Made by a program: the position numbers and the translations under genes. From assembly GCF_004118265.1 (NCBI RefSeq), contig NZ_SDHW01000001.1, positions 1-64,000 on the forward strand: DNA of 64,000 nucleotides. The letters run 5' to 3'. This document shows, piece by piece, positions 59,740 through 64,000 of the stretch (position 1 is the first letter of the stretch; each line of letters begins with the position of its first letter). Source of the stretch: Lacibacter luteus (lineage in GTDB: Bacteria; Bacteroidota; Bacteroidia; Chitinophagales; Chitinophagaceae). Under the pieces are notes generated by a model. That model searched no databases. It was not told the origin of the DNA and saw only the letters and a list, made by a program, of their open reading frames with translations.

Positions 59740-59769
59740 GTCCTTTAAGCCTGAGCGAAGTCGAAGGAC
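59740..59769. repeat. Dispersed repeat of the CCTGAGCGAAGTCGAAGGAC type
   Basis: GTCCTT (59740-59745) and AAGGAC (59764-59769) flank GCCTGAGCGAAGTCG. The sequence CTGAGCGAAGTCGAAGGA is a familiar interspersed repeat in many Bacteroidota genomes. It sits between holA and glmM and holds no gene. Confidence 0.5.
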
Positions 59770-59798
59770 GCACAGGACTACTAGCTACTCAGCTCTTC

Positions 59799-60794
59799 CT
59801 ACATCATCATCTTATAAATCATTTCTTTCAACAACGAGCCGTCTTCAGTTCCAACATCACCCACACCAACACTGCGTAAGTTGTAATGATGCATCAGCAA
59901 AAGGGCCGATTGCACACCTTCATAGCCATATGCATTGGCTGTTGCTTTATAGTCTTTCATAAACCATGCGTTGATGCCTGTTTGTGCAGCTACGGCTTTA
60001 TCATCGCCCTGTACGCCAAACAACATAAACACTTTGGAAAAATAACTGTAGAGCGATGGCAGCACAAGTTGTATGGGGGCAGCTTTAGGATTGCTTTCAA
60101 AATACTGAACGATTTGCAGTGCCTTTGCCAGATTTTTTCTGCCAACTGCATTCTGCAACTCAAATACATTATACTCTTTGCTGATACCGACAAAGTTTTC
60201 AATATCATCTTCGGTAATTGTTTTACGATTGCCGAGGTTAAGAATTACTTTGTCTATTTCGTTGGCAATGCGGCTTAGATCGTTGCCGATATGATCGACC
60301 AGCAGATGAACTGCTTTTTGCGTGGGTTGATAACCTTTCTTTTCTATGAACTCCTGTGTCCATGCAGGCAGCTCATTGTCGTACATTTTTTTAGTGCTGA
60401 ACAGTTCGCCTTTTTCTTTCAGCAGTTTGGCCAGCTTACTGCGACCATCTACTTTTTTTTCTTTATGCGCCACCACAAAAATGGTAGATGCAAGTGGTTT
60501 GTTGATGTAAGCTTCAAGCTTATCAATGTCTTTCATCTGTTGTGCTTCTTTTAAGATCACAACCTGTTTTTCCGAAAACATCGGGTAACGCATGCAGGCA
60601 TTTACCACATCACTCCATACAGTATCTTTTCCATAAAAAACAGAAAGATTAAAACCGGCTTCTGCTTCATCGAGAATTTTATGTTCGGCAACATCAATTA
60701 ACTGGTCAATATAAAAATCTTCTTCGCCTTCGAACCAGTAAACGGGTTTAAAGCTTTTCTTTTTCCAGTCGTTGAGAATTTTTTCTACGCTCAT
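59799..60794 (-). CDS. holA: DNA polymerase III delta subunit
   Basis: The 331-residue protein is the clamp-loader subunit that opens the sliding clamp. The N-terminal block VYWFEGEEDFYIDQLIDVAEHKIL near residue 18 matches HolA. Other blocks are VVILKEAQQMKDIDKLEAYINKP near 73, LVDHIGNDLSRIANEIDKVILNLG near 165 and ITEDDIENFVGISKEYNVFELQNAVGRKNLAKALQIV near 193, followed by the helical C-terminal collar domain. It binds clamp DnaN and the other loader subunits in the cytosol. It is transcribed in the same direction as the exonuclease gene, with a 79-bp gap that holds a GGTATGCCATACC inverted-repeat element. Confidence 0.88.
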   Translation of the reverse strand: MSVEKILNDWKKKSFKPVYWFEGEEDFYIDQLIDVAEHKILDEAEAGFNLSVFYGKDTVWSDVVNACMRYPMFSEKQVVILKEAQQMKDIDKLEAYINKPLASTIFVVAHKEKKVDGRSKLAKLLKEKGELFSTKKMYDNELPAWTQEFIEKKGYQPTQKAVHLLVDHIGNDLSRIANEIDKVILNLGNRKTITEDDIENFVGISKEYNVFELQNAVGRKNLAKALQIVQYFESNPKAAPIQLVLPSLYSYFSKVFMLFGVQGDDKAVAAQTGINAWFMKDYKATANAYGYEGVQSALLLMHHYNLRSVGVGDVGTEDGSLLKEMIYKMMM

Positions 60795-60799
60795 TACTT

Positions 60800-60863
60800 A
60801 GGTATGGCATACCTATGTGGCATGCTTATGATTAATCAAAATACGAATAGGTATGCCATACCT
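60800..60863. repeat. REP-like inverted-repeat element, copy 2 (GTATGCCATA family)
   Basis: AGGTATGGCATACCTAT (60800-60816) and ATAGGTATGCCATACCT (60847-60863) form a perfect 17-bp inverted repeat around 30 bases. Each arm is also close to a self-palindrome. Located between the exonuclease stop and the holA start, so it is transcribed within a possible operon. Confidence 0.7.
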
Positions 60864-60873
60864 ATTCTGGCTT

Positions 60874-61608
60874 TTATCCGGCAATAAAAATATTTTCCTT
60901 CGGCAGCAAAGGTAATTGTTGAAAGCGTAGAAAAATCTGGGCTACTGCCACCACATCTTTCTGGCAGTATTCAACAATGCGCCGTATATCTTTCTCTTTG
61001 TAGTAAACGTCTTTTACCATGCTGCCATCAATACCATCTTTTGGTGTTTCAATGCCCAGGCAATTGGCTAAAAGATGAAGTGAAGTATAGTTTTTATAAT
61101 CGCCGAATTTCCAAAGCTGCATTGTGTCTATAAGATTTGTTTCCCACGGTTTTTTTCCGCTAAACTGTAAGAAGGCAGGCAGGGATAATTGGTTGATGAG
61201 CATACGGCGGCTGATGTATGGTATATCAAATTCTTTAATGTTATGCCCGGCAAAATGCATATCGGGTGTTGTATGATGAAATTTTTCAATATCGATAGTA
61301 AAGGACTGTAACAATTTTTTTTCATCGTCGCCCGCATACGACTTTAAACGGAAACATAAGCGACCTCCTTTATCTGTGTAAAAGAACCCGGTGGAAATAC
61401 AAATAATTTTACCAAATTCGGCTTGAATTCCAGCTCTTTGCTGATAACTGTCAGCCGCAGAAAAATTTTCTGGCATGGTTTTGGAAATTTTGTCTGCCCA
61501 GAGATCTTTCCATACTTCCGGTAACTTTTCGAACGATGCAAACTGTGGTACTGTTTCGATATCGAGTACCATAATACGATCGGGAAGAATATGCGACTGG
61601 TTAGCCAT
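60874..61608 (-). CDS. PolB-like 3'-5' exonuclease
   Basis: From ATG 61608 the protein has 244 residues. It matches the predicted 3'-5' exonuclease group related to the PolB proofreading domain (DnaQ-like fold). ExoI is IMVLDIETVPQF near residue 13 with Asp and Glu, ExoII is AGHNIKEFDIPYISRR near 119 with Asn and Asp, and ExoIII is YCQKDVVAVAQIFL near 218 with Tyr and Asp. So all four metal-binding acidic residues are present. No polymerase domain follows. The role is probably in DNA repair or RNA processing. It shares direction with holA. A start at 61674 is rejected because it would extend over the start of the divergent coiled-coil gene. Confidence 0.82.
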   Translation of the reverse strand: MANQSHILPDRIMVLDIETVPQFASFEKLPEVWKDLWADKISKTMPENFSAADSYQQRAGIQAEFGKIICISTGFFYTDKGGRLCFRLKSYAGDDEKKLLQSFTIDIEKFHHTTPDMHFAGHNIKEFDIPYISRRMLINQLSLPAFLQFSGKKPWETNLIDTMQLWKFGDYKNYTSLHLLANCLGIETPKDGIDGSMVKDVYYKEKDIRRIVEYCQKDVVAVAQIFLRFQQLPLLPKENIFIAG

Positions 61609-61646
61609 GGATAAATGTAATTTTTTAAAAATTAAAATCAAATAGT

Positions 61647-62633
61647 ATGTCGTATTCAAATTATCCTTCAGCAAATCCGCAGGAACCTACTCCATCTGCG
61701 CCTCAGAAAAACAATCGTAGCCTTATCTATGGTTTGTTAATTGCCGCATTACTCGGAACATGGGGTTATATCATCTGGGATAAATCAAAAACAAAAGAAA
61801 TGACTACGCAGCTTCAGGCGCAGTTAAGTACCAGTGATAGCAGTAAAGGAGCTATTCAAACAGAATATAATGCAGCATTGCAGCGCCTTGACGAATTAAC
61901 AAGCATGAATGCAAGCATGGATAGCCTGGTTAAAACAAAGAATGGCGAAATCGCTAACATGAAGAGCCGAATTCAAACGCTGTTGAACAAACAAAATAAA
62001 ACGGCAGCAGACCTGGCTGAAGCAAAACGTTTAATCAACGACCTGAATGAAAAGATCAGTGGTTATGTTGTAGAAGTAGAAACATTACGTGGCGAAAATC
62101 TGCAGTTAAAAACAGAAAAGCAGGAATTAACTACACAGAAAGAAGCTTTGCAGGTACAGTACGATCAAACAAGTGCTGAAAAGAAAGTAGTTGAAGAAAA
62201 ACTGGATGTAGCTTCTACACTTAACGCTTCATCTATCAATATTGTAACAATCGACGAACGCCGTAACGGTAAAGAAAAAGAAAAAGATGTAGCTAAGCGT
62301 GTTGATAAAATCCGTCTGTCTTTTAATGTATTTAACCGTGTTGGTGAAGAAGGTACAAAAGATGTATATGTAGTAATTACCGATCCTACCGGCCAGGTAG
62401 TAAGCAACGAAGCTTTGGGTAGCGGTCGTTTTACAACAAGAGAAGAAGGTGAAAGAGTGTTTACAAAAATGACAAGCTTAACTTTCTCTGCAAACAAAAC
62501 TGTTCCTGTATCTATCGAATGGAAACCAGGTGCAAAATTTGTAGAAGGTCTTTACAAAGTTGAAATTTATAACAACGGTTTCAAAATTGGCGAAGGTTCA
62601 AAAACATTACGTAAAGGCGGTTTATTCAGCTAA
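61647..62633 (+). CDS. Membrane-anchored coiled-coil protein of unknown function
   Basis: The 328-residue protein has a Pro-rich cytosolic head (residues 1-23), one membrane helix (about 26-44) and a long coiled coil (about 50-190) rich in Gln, Lys, Glu and Leu. A C-terminal domain (about 205-325) follows, with RLSFNVFNRVGEEGTKDVYVVITDPTGQVV near 228 and SIEWKPGAKFVEGLYKVEIYNNGFKIGEGSKTL near 290, which looks like a beta-sandwich. The domain would sit in the periplasm at the end of a rod. I do not recognise a named family, although Bacteroidota contain many such proteins. A strong terminator follows at 62665-62686. Confidence 0.72.
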   Translation: MSYSNYPSANPQEPTPSAPQKNNRSLIYGLLIAALLGTWGYIIWDKSKTKEMTTQLQAQLSTSDSSKGAIQTEYNAALQRLDELTSMNASMDSLVKTKNGEIANMKSRIQTLLNKQNKTAADLAEAKRLINDLNEKISGYVVEVETLRGENLQLKTEKQELTTQKEALQVQYDQTSAEKKVVEEKLDVASTLNASSINIVTIDERRNGKEKEKDVAKRVDKIRLSFNVFNRVGEEGTKDVYVVITDPTGQVVSNEALGSGRFTTREEGERVFTKMTSLTFSANKTVPVSIEWKPGAKFVEGLYKVEIYNNGFKIGEGSKTLRKGGLFS

Positions 62634-62664
62634 ACATACTTACACGTTGATGGTTTATTGGTGT

Positions 62665-62694
62665 AGCGGCAGGTTCTCCTGCCGCTCTTTTTTT
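62665..62694 (+). terminator. Intrinsic terminator of the coiled-coil protein gene
   Basis: AGCGGCAGG (62665-62673), loop TTCT, CCTGCCGCT (62678-62686) is a perfect 9-bp stem followed by CTTTTTTT. Confidence 0.85.
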
Positions 62695-62706
62695 GGTTGG
62701 TATTCT

Positions 62707-62767
62707 GGTATGCCATACTTGGCAAACCAGAATTGTTTTACGGAGGTTACTAAAAGTATGGCATACC
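62707..62767. repeat. REP-like inverted-repeat element, copy 3 (GTATGCCATA family)
   Basis: GGTATGCCATACTT (62707-62720) and AAGTATGGCATACC (62754-62767) form a perfect 14-bp inverted repeat. An alternative inner hairpin ATTCTGG (62702-62708) with CCAGAAT (62727-62733) overlaps the left arm. It lies between convergent genes, just after the coiled-coil terminator. Confidence 0.7.
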
Positions 62768-62770
62768 TGT

Positions 62771-64000
62771 TTAAAACAATGCTCTTACTCCTGCCCTTCC
62801 GGTATGTATTGCTTTTGCTTCGCCGGGTTTTCTTCCTTCGTAAGTAAAATTAATTTCCATGTTGTTAGAAAGGCGGCGGGTAAAATCGATGTTCCATAAA
62901 AAGTTTTTGCCGGGCAATAATGCATCGAGCATAATAAATGCAACTGTTGTGTTGGTTGCACCTGTAAAATTGATATTGCTGAACTGGAATTTTCCATTTA
63001 ACGTACTGCTTGAAAGTACGCTGTACCGGACTTCTGTAATAATGGAATTAATGGTTGCTTTTTCTTTTTGCCCTTCGGTATTGGTTTTGTTTTCCAGTTT
63101 GTAGTTTAACGCAAACCTGTACTTAGTTCCTTTTTGAAAGCTGATGGATGGCTCTGTAACAAACTGCTGCAGGTTATAATTGCGGTTACCGAATTTGGGT
63201 GTTTCTAACCGGTTGCTGATCGATTTTACCAATACTCCTGTTGAAAAACTTTTGCTCATGTTCCACCGTATGCGTGCCGAAAGATCTCTTATAGTTCTTG
63301 TTTCTAAACCGTATGTAAGAATGGAGCGGCCAACATTTTCAATATGTGTAAAATCTACTCCCCATACAGTGCTTGATCGGTTAAAGAACAAGGTGTTGGT
63401 AAGCACAGAACTCAATGATATTAAGCTGGTATCTTCTTTTGGTTTCGAAAACGGATCGAAGCTGATGCTTTTATCGGATATCTCTTTTTTAAATATCTGC
63501 AAACCCGATTGAACGGTTATACGTGTAAGAAATTTTTTAAACCCTTTTGCATTGTTAACATCAATCAAAGCTCTTGGGTTAAGATTAATGCTGTAGTTAA
63601 ACTGGTTGTAATTGGCCCTTATAAAATCGAGTGTTGGTGTAAACACACGAATGTAACGGGCCTGATCCTGGTACAAAGCTATTTCAAATTCGTTTATCTG
63701 CGGAATACCATCGGCATTGTAATCGTTCCAGGTATATTCGCCCTGCCCTGCCGGAACTTCCAGGAACGAATAATCTCTGCGTTGTTCCTGTCCGCTTCCT
63801 GCTTCGTACAAAAGATTACCGGTAAGCATACCTTTCCATTCGTTTACAAAATATTCTGCACGGCCAAGCAGCGTTTGTTCGGGCCGTTGACCCGTAAGTT
63901 GACTGTTGTATACTTTTAGTTCACGCACTGTTGCATTTAAACGAAACTGATGTTTTTCACTTGCCATCAGTTCTACGTAAGCATTGTAGTTGAAGCTGCG
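62771..64000 (-). CDS. Large outer membrane protein, C-terminal part (runs off the right edge)
   Basis: The frame is open to the window edge, with codons for RSFNYNAYVEL before the first Met, so only about 409 C-terminal residues are seen. The segment GQGEYTWNDYNADGIPQINEFEIALYQDQARYIRVF, near 70 residues into the visible part, and alternating hydrophobic strands up to a terminal Phe (VRALF) indicate a barrel of a large Bacteroidota outer membrane protein. No signal peptide or N-terminal domain is visible. Function unknown; I do not recognise a named family with certainty. The gene would be minus-strand with its start right of the window. Confidence 0.7.
   Translation of the reverse strand, partial: RSFNYNAYVELMASEKHQFRLNATVRELKVYNSQLTGQRPEQTLLGRAEYFVNEWKGMLTGNLLYEAGSGQEQRRDYSFLEVPAGQGEYTWNDYNADGIPQINEFEIALYQDQARYIRVFTPTLDFIRANYNQFNYSINLNPRALIDVNNAKGFKKFLTRITVQSGLQIFKKEISDKSISFDPFSKPKEDTSLISLSSVLTNTLFFNRSSTVWGVDFTHIENVGRSILTYGLETRTIRDLSARIRWNMSKSFSTGVLVKSISNRLETPKFGNRNYNLQQFVTEPSISFQKGTKYRFALNYKLENKTNTEGQKEKATINSIITEVRYSVLSSSTLNGKFQFSNINFTGATNTTVAFIMLDALLPGKNFLWNIDFTRRLSNNMEINFTYEGRKPGEAKAIHTGRAGVRALF

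Noticed and set aside
59594-59798. A small gene in the spacer between glmM and holA
   Set aside because: The spacer is made of AT-rich heptamer repeats and a CTGAGCGAAGTCGAAGG-type repeat; no frame has a start, promoter or sensible composition.

Overview
The window reads as a chromosomal segment of a Bacteroidota bacterium, most likely of the family Chitinophagaceae. The grounds are the recurrent TAnnTTTG promoter element placed just upstream of start codons, the scarcity of strong Shine-Dalgarno sequences, a fused SecDF of about 1,000 residues, DUF4294, DUF4270 and GSCFA proteins, bacillithiol gene bshB1, a PorG-like barrel, a TonB-dependent receptor with a carboxypeptidase-regulatory-like domain and a C-terminal type IX secretion sorting domain. 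The family-level assignment is an inference from protein content, not from an rRNA gene; no rRNA or tRNA gene was found.

Region 1 to about 3.9 kb is an accessory island. It begins with the tip of an IS21-type element (four TGACCCCC boxes at an exact 24-bp period) that has cut off the 3' end of an IS1595-family transposase. Next come a 51-residue ribbon-helix-helix protein whose probable operators (GTCTTAC/GTAAGAC) sit at its own start and at the transposase start, an orphan DndB-like DGQHR protein with no other dnd genes, a stretch that folds into several nested hairpins (candidate structured RNA), a small orphan protein with its own promoter, a hairpin-rich spacer and a pentapeptide-repeat protein. 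This is the only part with a clear accessory character and the best place to look for something undescribed.

From 3.9 to 20 kb the genes are largely core or metabolic: DUF4294, bshB1, a fatty acid desaturase, a TPMT-like methyltransferase, a secreted MORN-repeat/caspase fusion, acyl-CoA dehydrogenase, the YggS-like PLP protein, a secreted intradiol dioxygenase, a LytS/LytTR two-component pair, an M20 amidohydrolase, a beta-lactamase-fold serine hydrolase and a methylmalonyl-CoA-mutase-type catalytic subunit without its B12 domain. From 20 to 39.5 kb lie an IscA-type protein, SecDF, a class A beta-lactamase-like lipoprotein, an aspartate aminotransferase, a block on the minus strand joining pantothenate synthesis (panB, panC, panD) with polyphosphate metabolism (ppk, ppx), heptose activation (hldE2-type) and a flippase-like membrane protein, then a short starch-synthase-domain protein, DUF4270, metK and a SpoU-type RNA methyltransferase.

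From 39.5 to 64 kb are two SDR enzymes, a TonB-dependent receptor, a small porin, an HTH protein, HMG-CoA lyase with a GSCFA protein, an HD protein, a TPR protein, gyrA, a PorG-like barrel, tryptophan 2,3-dioxygenase, a GH13 lipoprotein, a secreted cupredoxin with a type IX sorting domain, a cysteine desulfurase, a phosphoglucosamine-mutase-type enzyme, holA, a PolB-like exonuclease, a coiled-coil membrane protein and the C-terminal part of a large outer membrane protein running off the right edge. Intergenic spaces are short (none above about 300 bp without a gene) but carry strong terminators and several dispersed repeats: three copies of a GGTATGCCATACC inverted-repeat family, one 119-bp MITE-like element, a long palindrome at 58.1 kb and a CCTGAGCGAAGTCGAAGGAC-type repeat.
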